Notes: generated by a model not told the origin, from the sequence alone. A stretch of DNA of 64,000 nt from Stenogyne calaminthoides (GCA_037126765.1 JBBCBC010000026.1:28381698-28445697), one strand, 5' to 3'. Shown: positions 11,773 through 24,343, numbered from the stretch's first letter. Numbers and translations: made by a program.

Positions 11773-11950
11773 GGGGATATTACTCATATATAGGTACAAT
11801 TTTTTTAAAAACGTACTAGCAGGTACAAAATGGTTACATAAATATAGGTACAATTACACTTTCAAGTGCAATTTTGACTGTATATGTAATCTCATTTGTA
11901 CCTGTCAGTAAGTTTTTTCAAAATTTTGTACCTGCAAGTAATTACCCCTA
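11773..11950. repeat. MITE-like inverted repeat
   Basis: The left arm, beginning GGGGATATTACTC and containing CTAGCAGGTACAAAAT, pairs with a right arm containing ATTTTGTACCTGCAAGTAAT and ending TACCCC. The element is about 178 bp with no coding. A related terminal fragment lies near 44870-44905. Confidence 0.65.
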
Positions 11951-12014
11951 AAAGGTACTATCTAGTTTATTTCAAACTTCTGTAAACTGCACTATAACAT
12001 AATTGATTTTATAT

Positions 12015-12265
12015 GTAACACTTTTAATTTATGTAACATATTATGGTAATATTTCTCTAATTTATATATTACGTCACATAAAGTGTAATGGCAAAGTTTC
12101 ATATGAAACTGGTTTACCGTGCACCACTCATACTATTGCTTGTAGAAATTAATACTATAGTTGCTATAGTATTAGTTTCTACAAGCAATAGTGTGAGTGA
12201 TGTACGGTAAACCAGTTTCACATAAAACCTTCTCGTAATACCTTGTTAATATGTAACGCTAACAT
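12015..12265. repeat. Long near-perfect hairpin (MITE)
   Basis: The inner arms 12104-12160 and 12164-12220 are 57 nt each and separated by only TTG, with 4 mismatches by my count. Pairing continues outward with lower identity to about 12022 and 12259. No coding. A transcript of this locus would form long double-stranded RNA. Confidence 0.85.
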
Positions 12266-14215
12266 ATAGTAATTTAAGGGGAAATTTTTTTTTTTAGATC
12301 AGCAAGTTAAGGGTTGTGTTTTAAGAACAATAATTTTATGGGCTTGAAAATATAGAACTGTGTGTTTTAAAATCTGTAAATATAGAATAATCGAGCAAGA
12401 ATAAGCCTAAATGGGGCTACAACAGTGGCAGAGTGAAGATAATACATGACTTGCTTAATTATTTGAGCGTTTATTTTGGGCCACTCTTCTCTGGAGATCT
12501 ATTCCACTTTTTAAACAAGACTTTGACAAAGTGGAAACCGAGAGTTTCTGGACTACAATGAGCAACGTAATAGAAGCTTCTGGCAATAGCAAAAAATCTT
12601 TGTTTAATATGGCAATCTAAATCTCCTGCTGATTTGGTGAGCACTAATTACGCTAGTTCTTGCATGTCTAAATCCACTTGAACTGTTTCCACGCCCTTGT
12701 ATGTCATTCATCTGTTCAGCCCAAAATTGATTAATATATAATGAAACTAGAATTAATATCAAGAATCATCCTGCTTCATGTTTAATTTTAGTTTTATATT
12801 TTATTTTATTTTCACTTTTGATCATCTTGGTGTCAATTTTGATCCTTTTGAATTAAAATAGAAAAAAATAAAAATATACAGGATAAATTGGACACTAAAA
12901 GATATTAAAATTGAAAAAGTAAATCATAGAGGAAAAAAAATTAATCATGTATGCTTTTACTTTCTTCAAATTTGATTATTTTTTGGTCCAAAAAGACTAA
13001 AATTGACATCAAAGACAAAAATTGGAAAGGTGAAAAAAAAACATGCAGAAATAATTTTGGATGCGGTCTAAGTCACTGGATGATTCTTGATATTAACTCG
13101 GTGAAAACAGTTTTTTTTTTTTTGGACTGTCCTATGTGAGGTTTCATCACACGCTCAAGGACTAATATTATCATTTTTTTTGTCCTTAAAGTTGATTGTT
13201 TTTCAATTTTGGTCCTCATATTTCAATCACTATTAAATTTAGTTCTTAAAGTAATTTTTTATTCCCACGTTTGGTCCCATCATTAGTTAACCGTCTGTAG
13301 ACCGACACTATAACCTATTTGGGATGCTAAAGGTAACCATTTAAAAAAAAACATAATTATAAAGAATGTTTTAATAAAATTATAAGAATTTATAATATTA
13401 CATGTAGCATCCCAAAATAACGGACAATCCATCTAATAATTAGACCAAATGTGTGAGCAAAATTGTACATCCAGGACCAAAATTGATAGTGATTTGGTGG
13501 GCCCTAATGAGTGCACAACAAGGGTTCTACGAGAATTCAATGCATCGGAATAGGTGGTTGTGAGCCTTGAACCTTCTCTAGTGAAGTACCATCAAACGGA
13601 TATAGTTGTCACTCAGTGGACGCAGTGTCTTGAACTGTTCAACTTTCATAGTGTACCAAGACAATGACATTGCACAACATTTCATCTACGCTACTAGTTG
13701 GTCCTTTCGTTGTTGTCCATTTTGGCCATGAACTGCATTGGAAAAATACATCGAATGTTAAAGGGGGCTTAATATCAACCTTTGGTCTTTCAATTTAGGC
13801 TTATTGAAGATTTCATGTGAGACTCTATTTGTTTATCCACTGCTATAAATAACAGTCTTATCCATTATCATTGTGAGAGACGTCCAAGTAAGGATTCTAG
13901 CTACGAAAAGTTCGAAGAAACTGCTTCTCGTCACTTCTTAAGTAGTGTGATTGAATATTGTATCTTGGGAGCTCATTGTTCTTGAATGCCTGAAGCTTAT
14001 TTTCTTTGACTTTCTTTGGGCGCGCATCCAAGTGTTGCTCTAAAATATATAATCCAACATTAAAATAAAAAATATTCTGATTTCTGATTTTAGCTAACTT
14101 TCTATATCTCCAACTTTAATTTTCTTCTTACACTCTACATCAAAATCTATCTTGCTACACAAGCGATTTCTATATATTGCTTGATTCCTAAATACCACAT
14201 ATGTTCTTGCTTTTA
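12266..14215. other. Intergenic region downstream of the CNGC gene
   Basis: AT-rich. It contains a probable short inverted element at about 13160-13490 (AGGACTAATATT and GGACCAAAATTGATAGTG ends). The sequence at 13500-14050 is of non-repetitive appearance but has no recognisable coding. Confidence 0.4.
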
Positions 14216-17200
14216 CTAATTCAAACTAGGCTCATCAGGCTTAAAGATCTTGGCCATCGACTGATCAAACGTAACCTTTTGTTGTTTCTTTGCAAACTTA
14301 GAGTCCTCCTCCGAATCTTCTTCGTCCCACGTGTAAAGCTCGCTCTCGTGCCTCGACAGTTCTTCAGCGAGTCGCCTCCGCCTGTACCTTCTAAACGCAG
14401 CTTGCAGAATGCACGCGCCCCACGTCCTCCACTGATGCGAATAGTATCGAAAAGAGTCCTGGAATTTCTTGGTGTGTAGCCGCTTGAACTGGCCCGCGAA
14501 GAATTTTAGGTCGTCCGCCCGAAGGGCGAAGGCCTCTACTTCCGTGCTGCATTTGACCGTCCGGGTGGAAGCCGGGCGGTTTTGGTTGGACGTGCTGATC
14601 AGGGCCCACGTCAGCAGCTCCTCGCCGCAGAAATCCCCTGCTTTGAGGGTGATTGAGTTGAAGAACCCCAAACGTCCACCGTCTGTCGTTGAGCTTTCTA
14701 CTTGGCCTCGGATTATGAAGAACATCTCGTTTACTGGGTCGCCTTCACGGACGATGTACGTGCCTTTCGTGTTTAGGGAGGAGACGAGACGCTGGCATAT
14801 CGCATCGAGAAGTATGTTGTCCATTTTGGAGAAGAAAGGGACCTAAAATTAACACGAAAAATCCAATCAGCATTGGCACATGTTAAAAAAAAAAGATCAA
14901 ACAGAACGCCACATGCCATTTCAGAATTTTCAAAAATATACAGGACAAAAATAAAAAATTCAAGAGAAGAGGACAAATTTCATAACGATGACAAAATTTC
15001 AAAATTTTCACAAATTTCAAAAAAAAAGGTCAAGCAGAACGTCATATGTCATTGACCAGATAGGTGACCTGAAATAGCCTGTAGATTGACTAATTTCAAA
15101 ATTTTCACAAATTTACAGGACCAAAATCAAAAGGTCAACAATCAGGACAAATTTCAAAACGATGACAAGTTATTGGACTATAAAAAATTTAATCTCTTAC
15201 AACAGAAACTAAGTGGTACAAAATTGAAGTAGAGATGATCACTTACGCGACGAACAAGATCAAGACAAAGATGCTTCTGAATTTCTCTCCGTAGGTCGAG
15301 TGGCAAGGCTTGAAGAATCTCTTCTTCTTTCACACCTCTTGTAGATAGCCAGTTGTACTGGACAAATCTCCGAACCCGATCCTGCAGGTTCGGAGGTAGT
15401 TGCCGATGCGTCATCCATTCCTCGGTGTCTCTTCGTTTCACCCTCCATTCTTCCAGCCTTGCTGTTGTAGATTGCAGATATGTCTAATATACATGTCCAA
15501 ACAAAAAAATTTAAAAATACATTATGTAACTGACTTGAAAATCCAAATAACATTCTCTTGCTATGTTCATTTTGCAATGTCTATAAAGAAGAAGAATACC
15601 TGCACGTTGCCTATTAGCAACGAGAAGAAAAGTAAGCCCATTATACACACCAAAATACCAAAAACTGTTTCAACTGCGTAAGTACTCGCCTCCAAACTCT
15701 GTCCGTACGAGCTACGAAACGAATTTGATTTCATGAGACGCGTCTTAATTTTTAATTTAAAAAACAACCATCTAACTAGAAGAGGAGTAAAATTTTGGTA
15801 TACCAGTTGCATCGTGCAATTTTGACCCGCACATGTTCAACCAAACATTTTTTTTCAATATAGTTCAGCATACAAACTAATACTTTACTTTATATGAACT
15901 AATACTCTTCGTTCCGAATTTTTATGGGTCGAATGACCTTTTAAAACAAATCAAAATTGCATCAAGAACAGGGCAAAACTAACCTCAGATTCTTCAATCC
16001 AAACCAGAGACAATAAAAGTACTTTTCGATTAAATCTGTTGAAGCAACTTGATCATGCAAAGCAGGCGCAAACATTCCGAAATTGAAATCGCCATGTTTT
16101 CCATCGCAGTTCCTGAAGACCTGAGTCGCGCTATACCATACGTCGCGGTCATGCCCTGTAGCTGCACAGTCGAGATAGATTGTTCGACAAAATATGTCGT
16201 CTCTTTCGTGCCTACAGTTCACCTTCCAGCACGAGAAAATCCGATCTACGGACATCAAATACCATATTGCTCCCAACACCTTCAGAAACCAACAAACACT
16301 AATTATGTTGATTTGCAATTTATTGCGAAATAAAGAAAATATTTTGAGGAACTTACATGACTTGCTAACAAGTATAGAACGAGATTGTATGCTGCTCCCG
16401 TCCAAGCAGTTCGCGCCACGACACCAGTGTTCTTTATGATTCTCGCGTTCAGAGGAAAAATAACGATGATCCGAGGGATGTATTGAAGGATTATGAGCAG
16501 AGAAATCGCGTGATTGACATGATTACTTGTTCGTGATCGTACAATTGGCATTACACCCCAAACAACACACTGAAATTTAATTACAAAATTCATTGATTAA
16601 ATATTTAGTCTAGTGAAAGTCAGAAAAACAGAGAAATGAAAACTGACTTCTTGAAAAAATCATACTAGCTTTCACTCAAACCTTGGGAAAAATGTTTTGT
16701 AGTCCTATTTCATAAATTGAAAATAGACTTTTAACTTCCAATTTTTTCCGACTTTTTTGGTCCTGTAACCGGTTACAGGCTCTGCCATATCAGCATCAAT
16801 CGGATGTTTCCCTTCTTAGGGCCGATTATCGGACCAAAACATCAAAAATTGAAAGTTACGAGACTATTTTCAATTCGTGAAAATCAAAATGACTGGATTC
16901 AAAATAAAGATAATTTACTGCACTAAAAAAAACTACTTCCCATCAAACTCTTTTTATGGATTCAGGTACGTTTCTGTTTTAACGATTATTGCTCTTCCTA
17001 ATCTAACTTTCCCAGGATTTTGCATTTTTGATCATGTTTTCCGATTTTTTATTCCTAAATCCCATTTTCACTCTCCATGCACAAAATTACGAAAAACATG
17101 TTTCTTGCATCAGCTCCCAAAAGCCCAAATTATTTAACTTGATCAAAACAACCAAAAACAGGACACAAAACAGGGCAAAACAAGAAAAGTACTTGTGGGA

Positions 17201-17627
17201 GAGGAAGAGCAGCAGCAAGATCAATGGCGAAATTGCCCTTCAAATAGCGTAAAGCAATCAAAGTAGGATCCTTGACCAAATCGCCCCTACCAAAAACTCT
17301 GGAATTGGGGTTAACATAGGCAGTTCGGAATTTAATCAAAATGTGGAAGAAGGAAAAGAAATCGACGATGGTGCGGGTGACGACGAGAAAGCCTGCCCAT
17401 CCGTAGTCCATTGTGAGGCAATTGCGGCCGGCCATGAAGCCGAGAAGGTAGAAGAAAAGGGGGTCGACGAAAAGGGCGACGAGGGAAATGAGGAAGAAGA
17501 TGCGGTTCCATCTGTTGACGATTTCGCCGCTCGGGTCTTGGATTTGCTTCCACCATTCTCGCTGCCGGTGCTGCAGGAGTAAGGTCGGGTTTGGAATCGG
17601 GACCGGACGGAGGTTCAGATTGTTCAT
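14216..17627 (-). CDS. Cyclic nucleotide-gated ion channel, CNGC18-like
   Basis: Plasma-membrane cation channel with six membrane segments and a C-terminal cyclic nucleotide and calmodulin-binding region. Exons (minus): 17627-17193, 16569-16357, 16279-15984, 15711-15600, 15483-15247, 14842-14216. Together they give 1920 nt, a 639-residue protein in one frame with GT-AG borders. S1 is around FLISLVALFVDPLFFYL, the pore region reads YCLWFGLKNLSSYGQS across the exon 3/4 junction, the binding-cassette motif GDFCGEELLTWAL is at about residues 500-512, and an IQ motif (LQAAFRRYRRR) at about 577-587. The start is the ATG giving MNNLNLRP. HVLGAIWYLMSVDRIFSCW and the C-terminal FKPDEPSLN are closest to recalled Arabidopsis CNGC18, the pollen-tube channel. 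The C-terminal tail is shorter than in CNGC18. No lesion seen. Intron 1 carries an inverted-repeat element. Confidence 0.94.
16690..16885. repeat. Inverted repeat in CNGC intron 1
   Basis: AATTGAAAATAGACTTTTAACTT on the left pairs with AAAGTTACGAGACTATTTTC on the right. A shorter palindrome, GTAACCGGTTAC, lies inside. The element lies wholly within the first intron of the channel gene, so it is spliced out. Confidence 0.6.
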
Positions 17628-19168
17628 GGAGACAAGAAATGGGAGGAGAAAAGGAGGGTTGTGGTTTGAAAACTTCTTGTTTTGGGCCGTTAAGTTCGTT
17701 AGGAGTGCTCATTTGTTCATAAATAGTTTGGCAAAGATAATTGCGTGTTTAATATTGATTTCATATTTGCAACTTTAAGAAAAATATTATGTATGGGGTA
17801 TGGATTATGGATAAATGTCTATTTTGGAGTAATTTTAATTTGGAAGATGATAATTCGGCTATGGGAAATGGATTTTATATTTTTTGCGTTGGTCTTAATT
17901 GTTTTTTGATTTTTTTTATCTTGATTTTATAAGTTTCTATTTTTTTTTAAAATTGGTCATTAAACTTGTCTGCAGCATGTTATCTAATAAATAACCGCCA
18001 CATGTGTAATTATTTTATTTTTTTCTTTAATTTTTCGTTGAATATTTTAATCTTAATAATTTTGAATGAGTTTTAGGTCGGGTTCAAAAATAATTTGCAT
18101 ATTAAACGACATAGTGAATCAGGTCAGTTTATCGTGTCTAAACTGATAGGAAAGTTAAAAAAACAAACCAAAATATGCAGAAGCCACTTTTCCTTCTTAT
18201 AAAAAATCTATAAAAATTTTGACCCAAAATAATTATGATTAAAGTCATTGTACGGGACAGAGTATCCCTTGTACTCTACTTCAATATAAATCATTTTTTA
18301 TTGATCCAAAAAGAAAAAGTCTAATTGGCATTTTAAAATTAAAAGAAAAAATAAAATAATTACATATATGATTGTTTTCTATTTATTGACATGTTGCAAC
18401 ATGCTAAATGATTAATTTTAAAAAAATTAATAACTTACATGATTAAAATAAAAAAAATCAAAACAAATTGTAATCCCTATACTTAATGACAATTTGTAAA
18501 CAAAAGTATATGGATATATATATATATAATATTAAGTATTACTTTTTTGCATGTGAGTGACGTTGTGTTATATTCTCGATGTAATTTTTATTCAAGGCAA
18601 ATATTTTTGGATGTAATTTTAGGTGATTTGATTGCTAAATGCAAAAAAAAAAATTAAAAATGGGAGAGAAGAGCATGGAGAAATAGGGAACTGAAGTATA
18701 ATAATACTAACTAAATTTACTGCCAAAAGCGCACAAAAGAGTCTTTAATTTGTTTGTTCTCTTGAGTTTCGGGAAAAAAAAATAGGCTTTTCACCAAATA
18801 GCCCAAGAGAAAATCTTTTTTAAAGCTAGAGCACATTTGTTTGAGGGCAAATTCTTTTATGCACCTATACACCAATAAAATTGGTGTAATTTAATTTTTT
18901 AAAAAGAATTAATTTTTTTTTTTTAGTTTTTTTTTTTTCAATTTCAGTTTTTTTTTTACTTTAATTTCAGTTTTAGTTTTTTTTTTCTCGACCCGAACCC
19001 AAACCCGCCCAAATATGAAATATAATTTGAACAATTTAAGTATAAACTTTTAATACTTTTAAAAAAAATATCAATGTATACTAATTTATATTTCGTCTCA
19101 TGTATGAGACCGTCTCATACAAATTTTTATCTTAAACAAGTAGACACGAAATAAAACTCTCAAGGGAA
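17628..19168. other. Divergent intergenic region between CNGC and translocator
   Basis: About 1.5 kb of AT-rich sequence including poly-T tracts (18900-18990) and a short 'GAGACCGTCTCATAC' palindrome near 19105. It must hold the CNGC promoter on its left side. No clear TATA box could be chosen for that gene. Confidence 0.4.
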
Positions 19169-19246
19169 GGCCCAACGAATAAAATGGGCCAAAATGATTC
19201 AACTAATTAAAGGCCCATTCTATTAAACAACTTGGGTTTTGGCCCA
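19169..19246 (+). promoter_or_regulatory. Cluster of site II (TGGGCC) elements before the translocator
   Basis: TGGGCC or its complement GGCCCA occurs at 19169-19174, 19185-19190, 19212-19217 and 19241-19246, 155-235 bp before the first ATG. Site II elements of this form are known promoter motifs of plant housekeeping genes. Their role here is an inference from position and number. Confidence 0.55.
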
Positions 19247-19401
19247 AACTTCTCAAACCGTGCATGTGCGTTTCTCCGCCTCGAATTTCCCCCTCCTGGG
19301 CTTCCCCCTTCCCACCGTCCACCCCAATTCTCCCGGATTTTCCTTCATCACGACTCTAAATGGTATTCGATCAGTAGCTCAATTTCCTCGGAGTCGCAGC
19401 A

Positions 19402-22400
19402 ATGGCAGATTGGTACAGAAAATGGGTGAGGGAAGACTTCAAAACATACGCCTACATTCTCCTTTACATATCGCCCTTTCCAGTGGCCAGATATTCTTCA
19501 ACAAGGTTCCCTTATTATTCCCCAATTCTCTGCAATTTCCATATTTATATGTATCTATTCTTTGAGTAGGTTTTACCATTAAACTTTTCAAGTAAGCATT
19601 GTGTCAAGCAGGTAATGGATGCTTTCATTGATCCGTTTATAAGCTTTAAATTTTCTGAATGTGCGGATGAAGCTGTTGAATTTGATAATATGTGCTCCCT
19701 TTTTGCTATAATTGTAAAAATTGCAATATCCTTTGTTGTGATCAATCAGTCAGCTTTTGGTCCCTAGCTAACTCTTCTTATATCAGTAAGTACTATATTT
19801 TCTCATCATTGAATATTAGGTGATCCGTGTTTGATTGGCAAGCATATGGACCAAACTACTTCTAGTCATCATAACACAATAATGTTGCATAATTATTTTC
19901 TTAAATCTTTATATAGAGTTTTCATTAACCATCTATGTCTGGTTTTTGCTATAATCCGAGCTGTAGTTAAGATGTGAGAGAAGATGAATTTTTATATTTT
20001 GACTTACAAAGTACATACTTCATGTAGCTAGTAGATCTGTCTTGAGCATCCTTGGCCTAGCAAACATTACCAATCAGAGTTGCATTCCTTTACCAAAATG
20101 TGTGTTCTATTGATGTTTGAAGTATTTATCTGTGTTTAAAGAGCAGATACAATGTGGTTTGATGGTCTGGCTAAAATTATCCGTGAGTGTGAGACAGATT
20201 GGTTCTTTTGATGCTCTAATTTAATTATCCATATTTTAATTTATAAGTGACATGTAATGTCCACATGTAGCCATCCTAGTGTCCCTGTCATATAAAAAAC
20301 CTTGTCAAAAGCGCGCCCTAAACAACTATGGATGAGAACCTATATTTCCTGCAGTATTTTGAGCAATAGCACTAGTAGTAACAGAATCAGTACGAATATC
20401 AGTTTCTATGGTAACTTTATAATGATTTCACCTCCTGTTTCTGGCTGCGGTATTTTGAGCTGAATGTGATGCAGATGTATATTATAAGAAGAGGGAGGAA
20501 GAACTTCGGGAATTAAAATCAGGTGGATAGAACATTTGTTGTATCTGTGGAAATGATCAAGCATTATTGACTGATGGATGAGGGCATATTAGTTAGGAAT
20601 GGTATAAGTAGGGTTTGTATTTGTAGCTTTGGTAAATGGAAATTATGTTTCCTCAAAACAAAACGCCTAATAATGATAATCTTTTTACTAGGTAAGCGTA
20701 CTTTGTACCCTTGTTTCGAGGACTGTAACCAAGAAACACAGATGGCTGACTTCTATATTTAAGCTTGTGTTTGTTACAGGGTCTTGGGTAAGGGAAACAA
20801 ATGCAGCCAAAAAATCATGAAATGATTGTAATTAGGTTTATGCACAGTAAAAGCTCTAAAGCTGTTTTGAAATAAAGTGGCTTAGATGGAGTTCTATTTA
20901 TCAAATATACTGCAGTAGCTAGTGCAGCATCCCAATGTGTACGATACATTTCTTTGTGCTTACAGGCATAAACCAACCTCAATTGTGTTCCTATGTTTCT
21001 CCCAGTCAGACCATTTTGTTGAGGGGTGTAAGGGAAAGAACATCGATCTAGAATTTCATTTTATCTAGGAAACTGGGCAATCCTTTGTATTCTCCCCCTC
21101 CATCAGATCGAAAAGCCTTAATTTTCTGGTGGTATTTTGTTGCAATGGAAGATTTAAAATGAGCAAAAGCAGTAAACAAGTCTTGACTTTTGTTTAAGAA
21201 ATAAAATCAAGTATACCTGATAGCATCATCTATGTAGGAAAAAACAGTAGAAAATTTAATAGTTAAAGGCCTCATAAGTCACTGTGATTGAGCTCTTAAG
21301 GTGCAGAATTATGTAAGTCAGAATTGGGACTTTTTGTGAGTGTTAGATTTGAAACAAGAGGAACACAAACTCTGATTTCCATTGATAGCAAAAGGTATAT
21401 TGCAACTGGTAAGAGCTCTCTTTACTACATTTTTTTTAAACGATGTCCAAGTGTATGGGGGCCAAACATCCAAATCTAACGTATTCTTAACTACTGCAGT
21501 ATTGATGGCCATAGGCCCACAATCTTGCTTATTGATTGAACTTGAAAGAAAGGATACGGATGTGGATGACTGTGGAATGGAAAGAGTATAGTTGTAAAGT
21601 TCTTGCTTAAGAGTTCCTCTGAGAAGTACCATCCCTATGCATTGATTGTCTCTTGTATTAATACTCTGATAATTTTGTGATACAATATAGATGTACAGAA
21701 GACAAATATATAGAGTTCAATAGTTACTCATAAACTTCAACATGTAGCCATCCTAAAGTCCTTCTTGATCAAAGTTCTATGCCTTACATCATTGGTGCTT
21801 TGTTTGCTTTCAGATATAAATGTGATTAGATGGTCTAGTTATCATCATGAATAGAGTTTGAGAGGGATTGATTCTTATTATTCTAAAAATCTCTCTCAAT
21901 TGATTATCTACGATTCGAGTTTAAGTTCCATATTTTGTTGAAACTTGAAAGATGGATGCTCAAACTTGGAGACTCTTCCTCACTTATTTTGCTTTTGGTT
22001 TTGTCAAATTTAGGTTCAACTGTAAATTGTTGGGTTTTGTTTGGCAAGATGTTGGAAAGCACAATCCTATTTATCTTACAGGGTCTTGCAGTGTGACAAT
22101 AAGATCACTGCTAATTATTCCAATTTAAGATTTATGGAAAAGATGTTTCAGAAATTCTCATCTTCACTGCAGAATGAATTTTTCTTTTCTGTTCGTTTTT
22201 TTGTGAGCAGGTATATGTATACTTTACTGAATATGCGTTTTCCCTTGGATTATTTTAAGTGGTTATGCTAACAATAGCTGCAGGAAATTGTTGATTTAGC
22301 ATTCACTTTTTGTTTCTAGTATTTCATAATTTGTCCTCTTTGTAAAGGAAACATATTCCCATTGCCACTATTGTTTCTCTTGTATACTCGTTTTATCAAG

Positions 22401-24343
22401 ATAATATGTTTATTCACAAGTCTAATCCACTTCATCAATATTTCACCAAATGCAGTGGATTTTATCATCGAAAGAAATAAACTTCCCATATCCTCTCGGA
22501 TTGACACTGCTTCACATGGTTTTCTCCTCTGTTCTATGTTTTGTGCTTACCAAGGTTTTCAAGGTAATGTTTCCAAAATGGATCTTCTTGATTTGGATAT
22601 TTCACATTGTCTAGTATTAATATTTATTATTTTGTATCCTTTTTCAGATCATGAAGATTGGGGATGGAATGACTTTGGATATGTGAGTGATCTTATGTTT
22701 GATGCATGCGCTACAATGCAATGACCTAATCGATCAGGACTTTGTCTGTATAAAAGAGCCAAAACTTAATAAGAATTTATGATAATTAGTAAAAAGTATA
22801 TGTTCCACTAGTAAAGAGTATAAATATTATATGAAAAGCTTTAATATTGTATATTATGAAAAGTACAATTATTTTTAACTTGACATTATTAAAATTTTAC
22901 GTTAAACTAAAAGTCATTTATATGGTTTTATAAAACCAAAAGAAAAGAAATAAAGAGGAAAGCTTGCCCATCTGTTTGTATTAACTTTGAAATCACATGT
23001 TTCTTCTTTCATAATTATTGCATTATGATATCATTAAAAAGACAAATTACAAGTGTGCAGATACATATATTCTGTTGTCCCAATTGGCGCAATGTTTGCT
23101 ATGACTCTGTGGCTTGGGAACACTGCTTACCTCTACATATCTGTTGCATTTGCTCAAATGTTGAAAGCAATCAGTAAGTATGTGCTATTATTATTACCTA
23201 ATCTTGCCAGGTAACTTTTATGAAACTTAATACTATTAATTTTTCACTTTTGATGACATCTATAGTGCCAGTTACCGTTTTCATTCTTGGAGTATTTGCT
23301 GGACTTGAAGTGATGAGTGGCAGGATGCTTCTGATTATGTCGGTTATCAGTTTTGGGGTTCTTGTAGCATCTTATGGGGAAATAAGTATCAGCTGGATTG
23401 GTGTTGTTTACCAAATGGGAGGTGTTGTTGGAGAAGCCCTGAGGCTGATATTTGTGGAGATTTTTGTTAAACGAAAGGGGCTGAATCTAAATCCTATTTC
23501 CATGATGTACTACGTTAGCCCCTGCAGGCAAGCCACCTACTCCTCGGATAATATATATATATAGGCAAAAACTTCTACGCACCAGTTGCACCAAGCAGTT
23601 GGTGCAATTTTGACTCAATTCACACACAAAAAAAAAGAAAAACTGAAATATGTAATGAGAAGTATTAGTTCATACAAAAGAAAGTACTAGTTTGTAGGCT
23701 AAACAGTATTAGTACTTTTTCAATATACAACTAATTCTTTTCATCATATTAGCTGATACTTTTCATCACATGACCTACACTTTTCTTCCACTTTTCAATA
23801 GCTTATGTTCTTTGATTTATGAAGGACTGTCAATATTTCAAACAAAATTGGTTCATTATGCAGTGCTGTCTGCCTCTTAATCCCGTGGATTTTCCTGGAG
23901 ATGCCTAAGCTGGAGGCAATTGGGTCATGGAACTTCTATATACCTCTAGTTCTGACACTAAATTCTCTTTGTACTTTTGCCCTCAATATATCGGTTTTCC
24001 TTGTAATCTCACACACGAGTGCTTTGACCATTCGTGTGGCTGGTGTCGTCAAAGACTGGGTTGTAGTTCTACTATCAGCCCTCCTTTTTGCAGACACAAA
24101 ACTAACACCAATCAATCTCTTTGGTTATGCTGTTGGTATGTACAATGCCTGCCCAATAACTCGAGTTTTTCTGTTTGATTTTTTTTTTAAAAAATTTAAT
24201 AATATTCATTTTTAAAATCTGCAGCAATCAGTGGGGTAGCTGCATACAATAACCACAAGTTGAAGAAAGAAGCTCCTCGAGTTAACTCAGACGAGCCTGA
24301 TCAATCAATCCCTCTCGTTTCAACTTCAACCTCTGATCGATGA
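19402..24343 (+). CDS. Sugar-phosphate/phosphate translocator (At3g14410-like), frameshifted exon 1
   Basis: Member of the triose-phosphate/nucleotide-sugar transporter superfamily, hydrophobic throughout with about ten expected membrane segments. Substrate unknown. Exons: 19402-19505, 22456-22563, 22648-22682, 23061-23173, 23266-23527, 23864-24135, 24225-24343. Recognisable stretches are WILSSKEINFPYPLGLTLLH, FAMTLWLGNTAYLYISVAFA, SFGVLVASYGEIS, GEALRLIFVEIFVKRKG and HTSALTIRVAGVVKDW, and the tail ends PLVSTSTSDR. The expected start MADWYRKWVREDF is present. Exon 1 is 104 nt where the frame needs 102: TACATATCGCC reads as an AT duplication of TACATCGCC, so the normal start runs out of frame. 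An ATG at 19422 lies in the corrected frame and would give a 330-residue protein with a changed N-terminus and a damaged first membrane segment. Intron 5 has a GC donor. It is either a very young pseudogene, a rescued gene, or a sequence error. Confidence 0.85.
19506..22455. other. Translocator intron 1 (2.95 kb), with copia debris
   Basis: The donor is the weak AAG|GTTCCC and the acceptor AAATGCAG|TGG. The intron is enlarged by an antisense copia fragment at 20880-21632. The remainder shows no coding. Confidence 0.7.
20880..21632 (-). mobile_element. Ty1/copia fragment (GAG-pre-integrase and integrase) in intron 1
   Basis: On the minus strand 21632-21318 reads a GAG-pre-integrase-like segment (VVKRALTSCNIPF, SLCSSCFKSNTHKKSQF). 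Nearer 21250-20960, fragments of an integrase core are seen, including YIDDAIRYTWIYFL and IKAFRSDGGGEYKG. Frame breaks separate them. No LTRs were found. It lies antisense to the host gene, inside its first intron. Confidence 0.75.
23570..23850. repeat. MITE-like insertion in translocator intron 5
   Basis: ACGCACCAGTTGCACCAAGC begins a stretch that fills most of intron 5. The 'CCAGTTGCA' end is shared with short elements near 15805 and 57760. No coding. Confidence 0.4.

Noticed and set aside
14469..14846. 125-codon open frame on the plus strand
   Set aside because: It is antisense to the last CNGC exon, which has clear CNBD and IQ motifs on the minus strand.
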